DNA of 37,741 nt from DAIDHK01 sp035510695 (GCA_035510695.1 DATKGO010000064.1:1-37741); one strand, 5' to 3'. Shown: positions 15,708 to 25,742, numbered from the stretch's first letter. Made by a program: numbers and translations. Notes: generated from the letters alone by a model not told the origin.

Positions 15708-16493
15708 CTAATTAAACTCTGTCATCCATAATCTAAGTTCATATTGACGAATAACTGAGAATGGTAAAACATAATTCAGAAAATTGCGTGAATTCTCTTT
15801 TCCTAAAATCCAAGCAATAGAATCATTTCGAGCTAAATATTTAGTATCATTTAGTATATATTCTTGACCTTCTTGCATTTCAACAGAAATGCTGCCTCCA
15901 AATCTCTTTTGCAAAACTTCAACTAGTTGTTGATGCGATAAATTAAATTTTAGCCCAGGATATTTCAGATGAGAATTTTGTCTGGAATCTAAAAAATATA
16001 CTTTTCTTATTCTAGCATCAGTTATTCCGCCAATAAAATCATCTATTTTTACCAATTCGTCATACCTTCCTTCTGGCACGTCTGACCTTTCATGTGGATT
16101 TAAAGATTTATATCTTTCATATACCCCTAATCGTTCTCTATTTGATTGAGCCGCACCCCAACTTACAAACAGATTAATCATCTCTCTTCGCGAGGGAGCG
16201 AATGATTCCATAAGTTCGGCTATTTTGGAGGCTCGTTCACCCGTAATACGCCATTGAGATGAACCTCCACGAGAATGACCAATACTGCCTCCAAATAACC
16301 TTTTTAAGCGTGTAAGTGTAGCAAATGAATTATCATTATAGCTAATACCGGGCCTTGCGTTATATGGTTCATTATTCTTTTTATCTAAAGTAAACCACAT
16401 GGAACCAGCAGCTTCGAACATTCCTCCCCACCATTGTGAACGGATAGGTGATAAACGTTCTGCATTTTCTGTTACAATTCCAGCTTCAACCAT
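15708..16493 (-). CDS. LAGLIDADG-type protein with degenerate active-site motifs
   Basis: 261 aa. Two copies of the homing-endonuclease fold: copy one around WWGGMFEAAGSMWF (21-34), then LKRLFGGSIGH and QWRITGERASKIAELM; copy two around DFIGGITDARIRK and LQKRFGGSI. In the first LAGLIDADG motif the catalytic second acid is Ala29 (E27 remains); in the second motif it is replaced by Arg161. DNA binding may persist without cleavage. It is free-standing, not within an intron or intein, between uppP and the exporter genes. TATAAT at 16502-16507 is eight bases from the ATG. Confidence 0.72.
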   Translation of the reverse strand: MVEAGIVTENAERLSPIRSQWWGGMFEAAGSMWFTLDKKNNEPYNARPGISYNDNSFATLTRLKRLFGGSIGHSRGGSSQWRITGERASKIAELMESFAPSRREMINLFVSWGAAQSNRERLGVYERYKSLNPHERSDVPEGRYDELVKIDDFIGGITDARIRKVYFLDSRQNSHLKYPGLKFNLSHQQLVEVLQKRFGGSISVEMQEGQEYILNDTKYLARNDSIAWILGKENSRNFLNYVLPFSVIRQYELRLWMTEFN

Positions 16494-16581
16494 AATGAGG
16501 TATTATAGTATGTAATAAACAATAAAACAAATGATAATTTGAAATAATCAACCTCATCAATATATCTTATAGTAAATACTA

Positions 16582-16610
16582 TTGACAAAACATGCCATTG
16601 TAGCTATAAT
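16582..16610 (+). promoter_or_regulatory. Perfect sigma70 consensus promoter of the exporter genes
   Basis: TTGACA (16582-16587), 17-bp spacer, TATAAT (16605-16610); ATG of the membrane-fusion protein follows 20 bp later. This is the strongest promoter seen in the window. Confidence 0.8.
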
Positions 16611-16630
16611 CACAATTCATCCCGCGTTTT

Positions 16631-18100
16631 ATGTCTTTTATATCCAATATTCATCATCTAACTCATCTCGCGCGAAAACCGCTCAGACACGCTAAAAAAT
16701 TTATCCAGCACTATCCGTATCGTGCTTTTTTTACCTCCTTGGGCATTCTTTTACTTTTAATTATTATCAGTAATATAATCAATAACTTAGGCAAGCAAAC
16801 AACAACTCAATCTACAACCACAACACAAGTCCAGGTTTACCGGATCGGCGAAGCGCCGAAGGTGACTCTACAGGCAAAATTACAAAAATCGGGAGTAATT
16901 ACAATTGTCGGACAAACCGCCGGAATTGTGCAGACTATCCATGTCCAGGAAGGCCAACAGGTAACCAAAGGTGATTGGCTGATTTCTTTATCGACCAATT
17001 ATCAAGGCGGGGATGCCTTAGGACTACAATCTGAAATCGCCCAAAAACAAAACCAAATTACCAATGATACCTACCAAGATCAAAAAGATTTAATTCAAAA
17101 ACAAAGAGATTTGGCAAATAATACACAATCCAACAATGACCAGCTGCGAAATCTGAACGCTATTGCCGCAACCGAATCAGCAAGTCTTGTCAATCAAGAC
17201 CAGAGTATCTTAAATTCAATTAACGATCAGTTAACTACACTGCAAAATAATCAAACAAACAATGTCCCGCTGCCCACAGGTAGTACCCAGACCTATGACC
17301 AACTCATTCTGCAAGCCCAGGAGCTACAGGCCCAATATCAGGGAACTATTAATCAACTTAATCAACAACAAAACCAGCTTTCATATGAAGCCGATTCCAA
17401 TCAACCGTTTACGCAATTACAATTAAATCAGCGCGATATTACGCTTAAACAGCTAGACATTCAGGATAAGACTCTCGATCTGAATCGTGATATTAGTAAT
17501 TTGCAGCTGCAGCTGGCTTACGTAAATGAATCATTGATGCACCCGGCGGCTCCTTGCGATGGGGTAGTGGATAGAATTGACGTAAACTATGGTGATTCGG
17601 TTTCGCAGGGTACAACTCTAGCTTCTGTTTCCTGCAATTCACAAACTACAAAAGCAGTTGTTGAAGTACCAGTCAATTTGGCAAGTACAGTTTCAAGAGT
17701 TGAACCAACTATTATTCACTTGGGCAATAACGATATCACTGAAACTCCGGATTACGTTTCTCGTGATGCAACTGACGGTCAGATGTATACAGTGATCTAT
17801 ACTATACCGGACAAAGCGCAGCAGTATCTAACTAACGATTCATACGTCACCGCAGATGTACCGGTCGGTTTACCAAACACAGGAACAGCCGATCCTTATA
17901 TTCCGCTTGATGCGGTCTACCAATCCCAAACTTCAGCTTATATTTTCAAAATTGTCAAAGGAAAAGTACAAAGTGAACAAATTAATTTAGGCAATGTCTA
18001 CGGCCGCTATGTATCTGTAGATCAAGGCCTGCAGGACGGCGATCAAATCATCCTCGATCGTAACATCGTAGACGGAGAAAAAGTGACAGCCGATAAATAA
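16631..18100 (+). CDS. Membrane-fusion (HlyD/AcrA-type) adaptor protein of an RND exporter
   Basis: 489 aa. A cytoplasmic basic N-terminus, one TM helix (about 33-52), a Thr/Gln linker, then a biotinyl-lipoyl half-domain (TIHVQEGQQVTKGDWLISL), a long Gln/Asn-rich coiled-coil hairpin (about 135-295), the second lipoyl half (CDGVVDRIDVNYGDSVSQG) and a beta-barrel/membrane-proximal region. It links the RND pump to the exterior. No outer-membrane factor is encoded nearby. The pump gene follows after a 140-bp repeat-containing gap, and both probably use the consensus promoter at 16582. Confidence 0.88.
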   Translation: MSFISNIHHLTHLARKPLRHAKKFIQHYPYRAFFTSLGILLLLIIISNIINNLGKQTTTQSTTTTQVQVYRIGEAPKVTLQAKLQKSGVITIVGQTAGIVQTIHVQEGQQVTKGDWLISLSTNYQGGDALGLQSEIAQKQNQITNDTYQDQKDLIQKQRDLANNTQSNNDQLRNLNAIAATESASLVNQDQSILNSINDQLTTLQNNQTNNVPLPTGSTQTYDQLILQAQELQAQYQGTINQLNQQQNQLSYEADSNQPFTQLQLNQRDITLKQLDIQDKTLDLNRDISNLQLQLAYVNESLMHPAAPCDGVVDRIDVNYGDSVSQGTTLASVSCNSQTTKAVVEVPVNLASTVSRVEPTIIHLGNNDITETPDYVSRDATDGQMYTVIYTIPDKAQQYLTNDSYVTADVPVGLPNTGTADPYIPLDAVYQSQTSAYIFKIVKGKVQSEQINLGNVYGRYVSVDQGLQDGDQIILDRNIVDGEKVTADK

Positions 18101-18113
18101 TAGACATTCCTTT

Positions 18114-18228
<115 letters not shown>

Positions 18229-18254
18229 ATGGCGCGGGAATGACATTTACAACT

Positions 18255-21200
18255 ATGCCAAAAATTAAATCATATCTTGGACAATTAAAGTTTGACCCGA
18301 GTCTTAAAGACAGTTTTATTGCAAAATATTTGCATAATCCGCGTCTGGTAATTTTGGTGGTGATGTTGGTGGTGCTTATAGGAAGTTTCAGTTTAAGCAA
18401 TATCCCCAGAGTTTTAAATCCGAATGTAAATATTCCTTATGTTATCGTCACCACTGTACTTCCCGGCGCAGGACCGGCAGACGTTGAATCTTTGGTGACG
18501 ATCCCGATTGAAGATTCTGTAACCGGCGTAGAAAATGTAAAAACTGTTACTTCCACTTCTGAGGATTCTACTTCGGTAGTAACGGTCGAATTTAATGACG
18601 GCACTGATCCGGACAAGGCCAGACAGGACGTACAATCGGCAGTGAACCAAGTTACAGGACTACCGACAGACGCGCAAACACCAACTGTGCAGAAAATTGA
18701 TTTCCAAAATGTTCCGGTCTGGACATTTGTCGTAACCAGTAAATCCGATGAAGCCAGTCTGAATGTATTTGCCAAAATATTAAACGATAACCTAAAAAAC
18801 GTCCAAACAGTTAAAAGCGTGGCTGTTTCCGGCTTAGATACTCAGGAAGTGGAAGTTGTAATTAAACCTTCAGCAATCACAACTTATCAATTAAATCCTA
18901 CTCAAATTTCCCAGCTTATAAAAAGCGCGATCAGTTCATATCCTGCCGGCAACGTTCAGACCGGCACTTCAACATTCTCCTTCACGATCGATTCGGCCAT
19001 AAATAACGTGGACGACATTCGCAATTTGGAATTGCAAATCAATGGCAAACCTGTCGCTCTGTCAAGTATTGCGGATGTTTATGAAAAAGCTCAACCAGGA
19101 GCGGCGCAGTCTTATTTGGCAACCAACAAAACGAAAATTACTCGCGGCGTTACTTTTAATGTCTATAAAACCAGCGCCGCCAGCATTGATCAGACAAACC
19201 ATGACACAGAACAAGTGGTCAACGATACTTTAAAACAATATAATAATGACTTCTCAATTTCAACCGTACTTAATACATCGGAGCAAATCGATAAACAATT
19301 CAGTGATTTATATCGCGATTTTTCCATAACGGTTACTCTGGTTTTCTTGACTTTGTTTGTCTTTGTCGGACTGCGTCAAGCATTAGTCGCGCTTCTTTCA
19401 ACGCCTTTAACATTTTTAATTACTTTTACCGTCATGAATTTAACCGGTATTCCGCTTTCTTTTATTGCCATATTCTCCTTACTTCTTTCCCTCGGTTTGC
19501 TGGTCGACGACACGATTGTGGTTATTTCTGCCATGACCGCTTATTTCAGAAGCGGGAAATTTAGCGGATTTGAGACAGGACTTCTGATTTGGAGAGATTT
19601 TCTCAAAGCAATCTCAACTACCACTATAACCACTGTTTGGGCATTTTTACCTTTGCTTCTTTCAACCGGTATAATCGGCGATTATATTAAAGCCATCCCG
19701 ATTGTCGTTTCGGCGACACTCTTAGGCTCGTTTTTTGTCGCTATGTTTATCACCTTACCGGTTTTAATAATTATTCTCAGCCCCAATATTCCAAACAGAG
19801 TAAAAACAGCTGCCAAATTCGCTCTTTACGCAATTGTTATTTTCTTTATTTTCAGTATTCTTCCACAGGGGAGATTATATTTACTTGAGATACTGGCGGC
19901 AATTGGATTAATCATTATTTTATTCCTGACTCAAAGCAGTTTAGTGGAGGGGATAAAAAACTATCTTTTTCAAAAAACACATAATAACAAATTCGTACAA
20001 AGTATTCCGCGTTTTGTTGACCACGGAATAATTCAATTTGAAAGTGTTTCGGATAAATATAAAGAAATCATGTTTTCGGTTCTGGCCAGCAGTTCTACTC
20101 GCAAACGAATATTGATAATGGTCATCATATTTTCACTTTTCTCTTATCTTTTGTTGCCGCTGGGATTTGTGCAAAACGAATTTTTCCCCAATAGCGACGA
20201 GGATTCATTTAGTATGACACTGGAAATGCCGGCCGGAACTAATCTGCAAACCACAACCAATGAAGCGCTGCGTCTATTGGATAATGTCCGAAAAACTCCC
20301 AACATTCAATTTGTCTCACTCGACGTTGGTTCTTCCGGTTCATCGTCAATGGGCGGCAGTGGATCGTCGGGAGATAATTTAGCCACATTTTCTTTCGTTT
20401 TGCCGCCGGCTAACCAGCGAAAAGAAGGATCCATGGCACTCGCCCAAAAATTGCGGGATCAATTTGCCGGTTATAATACCGGTACTTTGCAGGTAGTGGA
20501 AGAAAGCAGCGGTCCGCCGGCCGGAGCCGATGTGCAAATTAAACTTTTCGGCAGTGATTTAACTACACTGGATACTTATGCCAACAAAATTGAAAATTAT
20601 TTAAACACGCAGCCCGGGCTTACCAATATCGACAAATCGATTAAATCGGGAACCAGTAAAATCGTCTTCACTCCCGACAAAGCGAAAATGACGCAGTATG
20701 GTTTGACGCCGGATCAAATCGGTATATGGATTCGCCTTTTTGCCAGCGGCATGAAAGCCGATGATATTCAATTTGCGACCGATACCAATCAAAAAACCGA
20801 TATAACAATTCGAATGAGCAATAACAGCGAATTTGTAGAAAATATCAACAGTATTCAAATTCCCACACAAAATGGAAATATTCCGCTTATTTCCCTGGGA
20901 ACTCTGACTTTACAGCCTAATCCGACATTAATTACCCGGGAATCGGGGAAAAGAACGATATCGGTTACAGCATCGGTAAAACAAGGCTATTCAATTTCAA
21001 AAGCCAATGCGAACCTGGCTATATTTGCAAACAATAAACTTGATCTTCCCACAGGTTATTCCTGGGATACCGGCGGCGTTAACCAGCAAAATCAGGAATC
21101 TGTGACATCAATTTTACAGGCGATGTTACTTTCATTTCTATTAATTATTATTACTATGGTGGTTCAATTTAATTCATTCAGAAAAGCTTTAATCGTGATG

Positions 21201-21599
21201 CTGGTTATCCCGCTTTCCATATCGGGTGTATTTATTTTATTTGCGCTTACGAATACACCGTTGTCATTTCCGGCGCTGATCGGCGTTCTGGCACTATTTG
21301 GAATTGTGGTAAAAAATTCAATTCTAATCGTTGATAAAATTAACCAAAATTACCGGATGGGAATGGCGCATATCGAGGCTGTGGTTGATGCAGCCGCCAG
21401 CCGGCTTGAACCGATTGCCTTAACCTCATTTGCCACAATTACCGGTTTGATTCCGATTACGCTTTCAGATCCGCTCTGGAGAGGACTTGGGGGAGCGATT
21501 ATCGCCGGCTTATCATTTTCAGGCACAATAATGTTATTTTTTATTCCCGTGGTTTATTATTATTGGTTCCGCAATGAAGAAGATAGCAACCCCGAATAA
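18255..21599 (+). CDS. RND superfamily exporter (HAE1/AcrB-like)
   Basis: About 1114 aa from ATG 18255 (MPKIKSYLG); the ATG at 18240 lies in a repeat end and is less likely. Typical layout: TM1, large extracytoplasmic domain with porter subdomains (DPDKARQDVQSAVNQV), TM2-6 with GLLVDDTIVV (the Asp pair of the proton path in TM4), second large domain, and TM8-12 with GIVVKNSILIVDKINQNY. Between TM6 and the second half there are two extra hydrophobic segments (FALYAIVIFFIFSIL and LLEILAAIGLIIILFL) not usual in AcrB. It pumps hydrophobic compounds or lipids outward with proton motive force. It works with the adaptor encoded upstream. Confidence 0.93.
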   Translation: MPKIKSYLGQLKFDPSLKDSFIAKYLHNPRLVILVVMLVVLIGSFSLSNIPRVLNPNVNIPYVIVTTVLPGAGPADVESLVTIPIEDSVTGVENVKTVTSTSEDSTSVVTVEFNDGTDPDKARQDVQSAVNQVTGLPTDAQTPTVQKIDFQNVPVWTFVVTSKSDEASLNVFAKILNDNLKNVQTVKSVAVSGLDTQEVEVVIKPSAITTYQLNPTQISQLIKSAISSYPAGNVQTGTSTFSFTIDSAINNVDDIRNLELQINGKPVALSSIADVYEKAQPGAAQSYLATNKTKITRGVTFNVYKTSAASIDQTNHDTEQVVNDTLKQYNNDFSISTVLNTSEQIDKQFSDLYRDFSITVTLVFLTLFVFVGLRQALVALLSTPLTFLITFTVMNLTGIPLSFIAIFSLLLSLGLLVDDTIVVISAMTAYFRSGKFSGFETGLLIWRDFLKAISTTTITTVWAFLPLLLSTGIIGDYIKAIPIVVSATLLGSFFVAMFITLPVLIIILSPNIPNRVKTAAKFALYAIVIFFIFSILPQGRLYLLEILAAIGLIIILFLTQSSLVEGIKNYLFQKTHNNKFVQSIPRFVDHGIIQFESVSDKYKEIMFSVLASSSTRKRILIMVIIFSLFSYLLLPLGFVQNEFFPNSDEDSFSMTLEMPAGTNLQTTTNEALRLLDNVRKTPNIQFVSLDVGSSGSSSMGGSGSSGDNLATFSFVLPPANQRKEGSMALAQKLRDQFAGYNTGTLQVVEESSGPPAGADVQIKLFGSDLTTLDTYANKIENYLNTQPGLTNIDKSIKSGTSKIVFTPDKAKMTQYGLTPDQIGIWIRLFASGMKADDIQFATDTNQKTDITIRMSNNSEFVENINSIQIPTQNGNIPLISLGTLTLQPNPTLITRESGKRTISVTASVKQGYSISKANANLAIFANNKLDLPTGYSWDTGGVNQQNQESVTSILQAMLLSFLLIIITMVVQFNSFRKALIVMLVIPLSISGVFILFALTNTPLSFPALIGVLALFGIVVKNSILIVDKINQNYRMGMAHIEAVVDAAASRLEPIALTSFATITGLIPITLSDPLWRGLGGAIIAGLSFSGTIMLFFIPVVYYYWFRNEEDSNPE

Positions 21600-21628
21600 A
21601 TTACTGTGTAAGAATTAGCTTAAGATAC

Positions 21629-21658
21629 TTGACTCATCTTTAATTTTTGCTCTATTAT
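21629..21658 (+). promoter_or_regulatory. Promoter of the GH130-like gene pair
   Basis: TTGACT (21629-21634), 18-bp spacer, TATTAT (21653-21658), about 28 bp before the ATG at 21687. Confidence 0.5.
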
Positions 21659-21686
21659 AAAATTAACACATTAATTGTGGATTTTC

Positions 21687-23549
21687 ATGGTAAAGAAGAC
21701 TGCCCCAAAACGGTTAATAATAAATAATGATTCGACTATTTCCGGACTTGGTGTTTTTGCCCAAAAAAACAGTGTCTATTTATACTTTCGCTCCTCCAAT
21801 GATCCTCCTGAAGTTTTCCATCCGGCAAAAAGCTCTGATGGATTTAATTTCAATAAAATTTCTAAAGACCTTTTTATAAAAAAAGGTTCATTTACGAAAG
21901 AAGAATTACGTTTTTGTCGGAATTTTCAAATTTCTAATCTTGGCAATCAATTTGTTTTAACTTACGTTTGGGATAATGGAAAGAAAAAATATATTGAAAA
22001 GGCTTGGTCTAAAGATTTGCAATCCTTCTCCTATGAAGGTTCAATGGAAGGATTGTCTGATGCCGGTTTAGTAGTTGATGATTATCTTTGGCAAAAACAA
22101 CATCTTTACCTCGCTTCAAATTCTGAAATAAGCGCCTATATCTCCAAAGATCTTATTTCTTGGGAAAAATTCGGAGAAAAAATATTACAACCGAGAGAAA
22201 ATCTATTTGACTCCGGCTGTTTAGAAATAGAAGGTGCTTTTAAAACAGAAAAGGGACTACTGCTTATTTACCACTCAAAAAATAAGAACGGCTATTCTGT
22301 CGGTACCGCGCTTTTGGATTTAAATGATCCAAAAACTGTGCTTTGGCGCTGCACAGAACCTATATGGACTACACCTACGGAATGGGAAGACAAAAAACCC
22401 ACACCAGTTGGTGTAGTTTTGGTTGAGGGAAATTTGATCGGATACTGGCAAGTTGGCAGTGAGGAAATCTATTCCGCAATTTATGCTTTATACAAAATTT
22501 CAGACGGGCATTATTCCAAAGATATTTCGCTAAAACTCAAGCGTGTCAAAGAAAATCCGATTCTTTCTCCACAAAATGATAATGCTTGGGAAGCATTTAA
22601 TACTTTTAACCCGGCAGCCGTTTATGATAATGGCATGGTACATCTTCTTTACCGGGCGCAGGGATATAATTATGTCTCGGTACTCGGTTACGCAAGCAGC
22701 CGCGACGGGGTCAATATTGATGAACGCTTGGACGAACCGGCTTATTTTCCGAGCGAACCATTCGAATATGTCGGGGAGAAAAAGCCCACACAGATTGCTC
22801 ATTTTTACATGTCCGGAGGCGGGTACGGCGGTTGTGAAGATCCGCGTATGACTAGAATTGACGATCGCTATTATTTAACTTATGTAGCTTTTGACGGCTG
22901 TAATCCGCCGCGGATTGCTCTATCATCAATTGCGGTTGATGATTTTTTAAACCGCCGCTGGTTATGGGAAAAACCGGTATTAATTTCTCCACCCGATGTG
23001 GTAGATAAAAGTGCGGTCATTTTCCCAGAAAAAATTAATGGTAAATATGTCATTATGCACCGTATTTATCCTAATATTTTAATTGACTACGTGGATAGTT
23101 TGAATTTTGACGGGACAGCCTGGCTGGAGGGAAAATATAAAATTTCACCCAGAGCTAAAAGTTGGGATAGTAGAAAAATCGGCGCCGGCGCACCGCCTTT
23201 GAAAACCAAATACGGTTGGCTTTTGATTTACCAATCGGTAGGTGAGCAAGATTCCGGAAGGTATAAAATCGGCGCAATGCTTTTGGATTTGAAAGACCCA
23301 ACCAAAGTGATTGCCCGCTGTCAGTCACCGATTCTTGAACCGGAAGAATCTTATGAGAATGAAGGCTTTAAAGCCGGTGTGATTTATCCTTGCGGCGCGG
23401 TAATTATCGGAGAAACGCTTTACGTTTATTATGGCGGAGCCGATTCCTACGTTTGTGTGGCAACGACTAATCTGGAAGAATTCCTACAAGAGCTTTTACA
23501 TTCGCAACTGGCTAAACTTACGACTCCGGTTTTGCAAAAAATATTCTAG
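21687..23549 (+). CDS. GH130-like double five-bladed propeller protein (second domain canonical)
   Basis: About 620 aa from ATG 21687; a TTG at 21675 is also in frame. The second half (about 285-610) is a GH130 domain: NPILSPQNDNAWEAFNTFNP, GGCEDPRMTRIDDRYYLTYV with the family's catalytic Asp in EDPR, VIFPEKINGKYVIMHR, the phosphate/sugar-binding KIGAGAPPLKT-GWLLIYQ and PILEPEESYE. The first half is a related propeller (SWEKFGEKILQP, GLLLIYHSK, VGTALLDLNDP) without EDPR, so probably not catalytic. GH130 enzymes phosphorolyse or hydrolyse beta-mannosides. No signal peptide; cytoplasmic. The next gene starts nine bases on. Confidence 0.85.
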   Translation: MVKKTAPKRLIINNDSTISGLGVFAQKNSVYLYFRSSNDPPEVFHPAKSSDGFNFNKISKDLFIKKGSFTKEELRFCRNFQISNLGNQFVLTYVWDNGKKKYIEKAWSKDLQSFSYEGSMEGLSDAGLVVDDYLWQKQHLYLASNSEISAYISKDLISWEKFGEKILQPRENLFDSGCLEIEGAFKTEKGLLLIYHSKNKNGYSVGTALLDLNDPKTVLWRCTEPIWTTPTEWEDKKPTPVGVVLVEGNLIGYWQVGSEEIYSAIYALYKISDGHYSKDISLKLKRVKENPILSPQNDNAWEAFNTFNPAAVYDNGMVHLLYRAQGYNYVSVLGYASSRDGVNIDERLDEPAYFPSEPFEYVGEKKPTQIAHFYMSGGGYGGCEDPRMTRIDDRYYLTYVAFDGCNPPRIALSSIAVDDFLNRRWLWEKPVLISPPDVVDKSAVIFPEKINGKYVIMHRIYPNILIDYVDSLNFDGTAWLEGKYKISPRAKSWDSRKIGAGAPPLKTKYGWLLIYQSVGEQDSGRYKIGAMLLDLKDPTKVIARCQSPILEPEESYENEGFKAGVIYPCGAVIIGETLYVYYGGADSYVCVATTNLEEFLQELLHSQLAKLTTPVLQKIF

Positions 23550-23558
23550 AATATAAGC

Positions 23559-25493
23559 ATGATACAAATTATCAGAAATTCTCAAAATCCCATTTTAAAA
23601 CCTAATTCGAATAATGCTTGGGAAGCTCAAGCTGTTTTTAACTGCAGTGTGGTTCATGATAATAACCAATATCACATGGTTTATCGAGCCATGTCCAATA
23701 ATCAGGATCATTTGGGACGCCGTTTAAATTTATCTTCTATCGGTTATGCGCATTCAAACGACGGACAGCAATTCAAAGAACAACGTTTATTCATAAAACC
23801 GGAAGAGGATTGGGAAAAATTCGGCTGTGAAGATCCGAGAATTACGAAAATCGATGATGATTATTTCGTTTTTTATACTGCTCTTTCGGATTTTCCTTTC
23901 TATCCGGCAGCCATAAAAATAGGTATGGCAACATTTAAGGATTTTAATCAACCATTGGAAAAACATTTGGTTACGCCGTTTAATTCCAAAGCCATGGCCT
24001 TATTTCCACAGAAAATTAACGGCAAATACGCAGCCGTTTTAACGCCAAACACCGATATTCCGCCGGCAGTTATCGGTCTGGCATTGTTTGATAAAAAAGA
24101 AGATATTTGGTCACAAGCTTATTGGAGAAACTGGTACCAAACATTACCCCAACATACAATACCATTGAGTAGAATAAATTCCGATCAGTTGGAAGTCGGA
24201 GCGGCACCGTTACTGACCAATGAAGGCTGGCTATTTATCTATGCGCACATTCAGCATTATTACAACGAAAACCAAAGAGTCTTTGGCATTGAAGCCGTAC
24301 TTTTAGATCATGACAATCCGTTAAAAATTCTTGCCAGAACCGAAAGACCGTTTTTTCTTCCTCAAACAGATTATGAAATTAACGGAATAATACCCAAGGT
24401 AATTTTTCCTTCCGGCGCACTTTTGGAAAACGATATAGTTTCTCTTTATTACGGAGCAGCAGATACGACCTGTTGTCTGGCCACATTTCCGCTGGATAGT
24501 TTACTAAAAGACATGAATAGACATTTTTCTGTAGCCTTGAAAGTCAATAAACCCTTACCTCATCCTATCTTAATGCCGATTAAAGATCATACCTGGGAAG
24601 CCAAGGCTGTACTCAATCCGGCAGCCCTTTGTGAAAACAATACCATTCATCTTATTTATCGGGCTATGGGTAATGATAATACTTCGGTTTTTGGCTATGC
24701 AAGTTCAAATGACGGCTTAAAGATTACATCCCGCAGTGAAATGCCGATTTATGTGCCGCGCGCCGAATTTGAAAACAAGAAAAATCCCGGCGGTAATTCG
24801 GGTTGTGAAGATCCAAGAATTACCAAATTAGACGACAAATTATATATGTGCTATACGGCTTATGATGGTGTGAATCCGCCAAGAGTAGCGTTAACATCAA
24901 TTACTCTCACCGACTTTTTGGAAAATAAACAAAATTGGGTAGAACCGGTGTTAATTTCTCCGCCGGGAATAGATGATAAAGACGCGGCAATTTTTCCGGA
25001 AAAGATTAACGGTAAATACGTTATTTTACACCGAATTCAAAATTCAATTGTGCTAGACTTCGTTGATAATTTAGCTTTTGACGGAAAGCAAACCTGGCTG
25101 CGCAGTATCTCTTATATTCCGCCTCGGGGTGATTCATGGGATAGTGAAAGAATCGGAATTTGTACACCTCCTATAAAAACACCTGACGGCTGGCTGCTTT
25201 TGTATCACGGTGTAAGTAAACTAAGTCATGAATACAGAGTTGGGGCAATGTTATTGGATCTAAATGATCCTAGCATTGTTATTTCACGCACACCCTGGCC
25301 AATCCTGGAACCGGAAGCACAATATGAAAGAGAAGGGGTTATTAGAAACGTTGTCTTTCCCTGCGGCGCTGTAATCAAGGAAGACACTATTTATATTTAT
25401 TACGGTGGAGCGGACACAGTCGTTTGCGCGGCAACTATTTCTCTCTCAACACTTCTTAATTATCTTCAGGAAGTAAAAACCTATACAAAATAA
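23559..25493 (+). CDS. Tandem two-domain GH130-like glycosidase/phosphorylase
   Basis: 644 aa formed by two full GH130-type propellers. Domain one (1-320): NPILKPNSNNAWEAQAVFN, FGCEDPRITKIDDDYFVFY, LFPQKINGKYAAVL, EVGAAPLLTNEGWLFIY. Domain two (330-640): HPILMPIKDHTWEAKAVLNP, SGCEDPRITKLDDKLYMCY, AIFPEKINGKYVILHR, RIGICTPPIKTPDGWLLLYH, PILEPEAQYE. Both retain EDPR. The duplication mirrors that of the upstream gene and, with 9-bp spacing, points to one operon making a multi-propeller enzyme set. Substrate is likely a beta-mannoside or related oligosaccharide (family knowledge); no transporter or other sugar gene is adjacent. Confidence 0.88.
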   Translation: MIQIIRNSQNPILKPNSNNAWEAQAVFNCSVVHDNNQYHMVYRAMSNNQDHLGRRLNLSSIGYAHSNDGQQFKEQRLFIKPEEDWEKFGCEDPRITKIDDDYFVFYTALSDFPFYPAAIKIGMATFKDFNQPLEKHLVTPFNSKAMALFPQKINGKYAAVLTPNTDIPPAVIGLALFDKKEDIWSQAYWRNWYQTLPQHTIPLSRINSDQLEVGAAPLLTNEGWLFIYAHIQHYYNENQRVFGIEAVLLDHDNPLKILARTERPFFLPQTDYEINGIIPKVIFPSGALLENDIVSLYYGAADTTCCLATFPLDSLLKDMNRHFSVALKVNKPLPHPILMPIKDHTWEAKAVLNPAALCENNTIHLIYRAMGNDNTSVFGYASSNDGLKITSRSEMPIYVPRAEFENKKNPGGNSGCEDPRITKLDDKLYMCYTAYDGVNPPRVALTSITLTDFLENKQNWVEPVLISPPGIDDKDAAIFPEKINGKYVILHRIQNSIVLDFVDNLAFDGKQTWLRSISYIPPRGDSWDSERIGICTPPIKTPDGWLLLYHGVSKLSHEYRVGAMLLDLNDPSIVISRTPWPILEPEAQYEREGVIRNVVFPCGAVIKEDTIYIYYGGADTVVCAATISLSTLLNYLQEVKTYTK

Positions 25494-25516
25494 ATTAAGC
25501 TTCTTACTATAGCCTC

Positions 25517-25546
25517 TTGACAGTTAGATTAGTTTTACCGCAATAT
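25517..25546 (+). promoter_or_regulatory. Putative promoter of the 49-aa membrane protein
   Basis: Consensus TTGACA at 25517-25522 with CAATAT at 25541-25546 (18-bp spacer) or TATATA slightly downstream; the -10 is uncertain. Confidence 0.4.
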
Positions 25547-25590
25547 ATATGTAGAGCTTGAAATAATTCAAATCTGAAAGGGGGTGTAAT

Positions 25591-25740
25591 ATGGCAAAAA
25601 AAGTAGCAAAAAAATCAAAAAAAGGTTGGATGCCGAATTCATTAGAAGATCCAGTACATAATCTTATCGGTTATGGTGTTTTATTAGTCATGGCAATCGT
25701 CGTTTTAATGATCGTGCTTCGAGTCACCGGTAACAGTTAA
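25591..25740 (+). CDS. 49-aa single-pass membrane protein
   Basis: ATG 25591 to TAA 25740. A very basic N-terminus (MAKKVAKKSKKGWMPN) is followed by a linker and one hydrophobic helix (NLIGYGVLLVMAIVVLMIVL) ending RVTGNS. AAAGGGGGTG four bases before the ATG is one of the best Shine-Dalgarno sequences in the window, and TTGACA lies upstream, so this short gene is probably well expressed. Lys-rich head in the cytoplasm and short tail outside are expected from charge. No family recognised; it sits convergent to the surface-protein gene. Confidence 0.75.
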   Translation: MAKKVAKKSKKGWMPNSLEDPVHNLIGYGVLLVMAIVVLMIVLRVTGNS

Positions 25741-25742
25741 TT

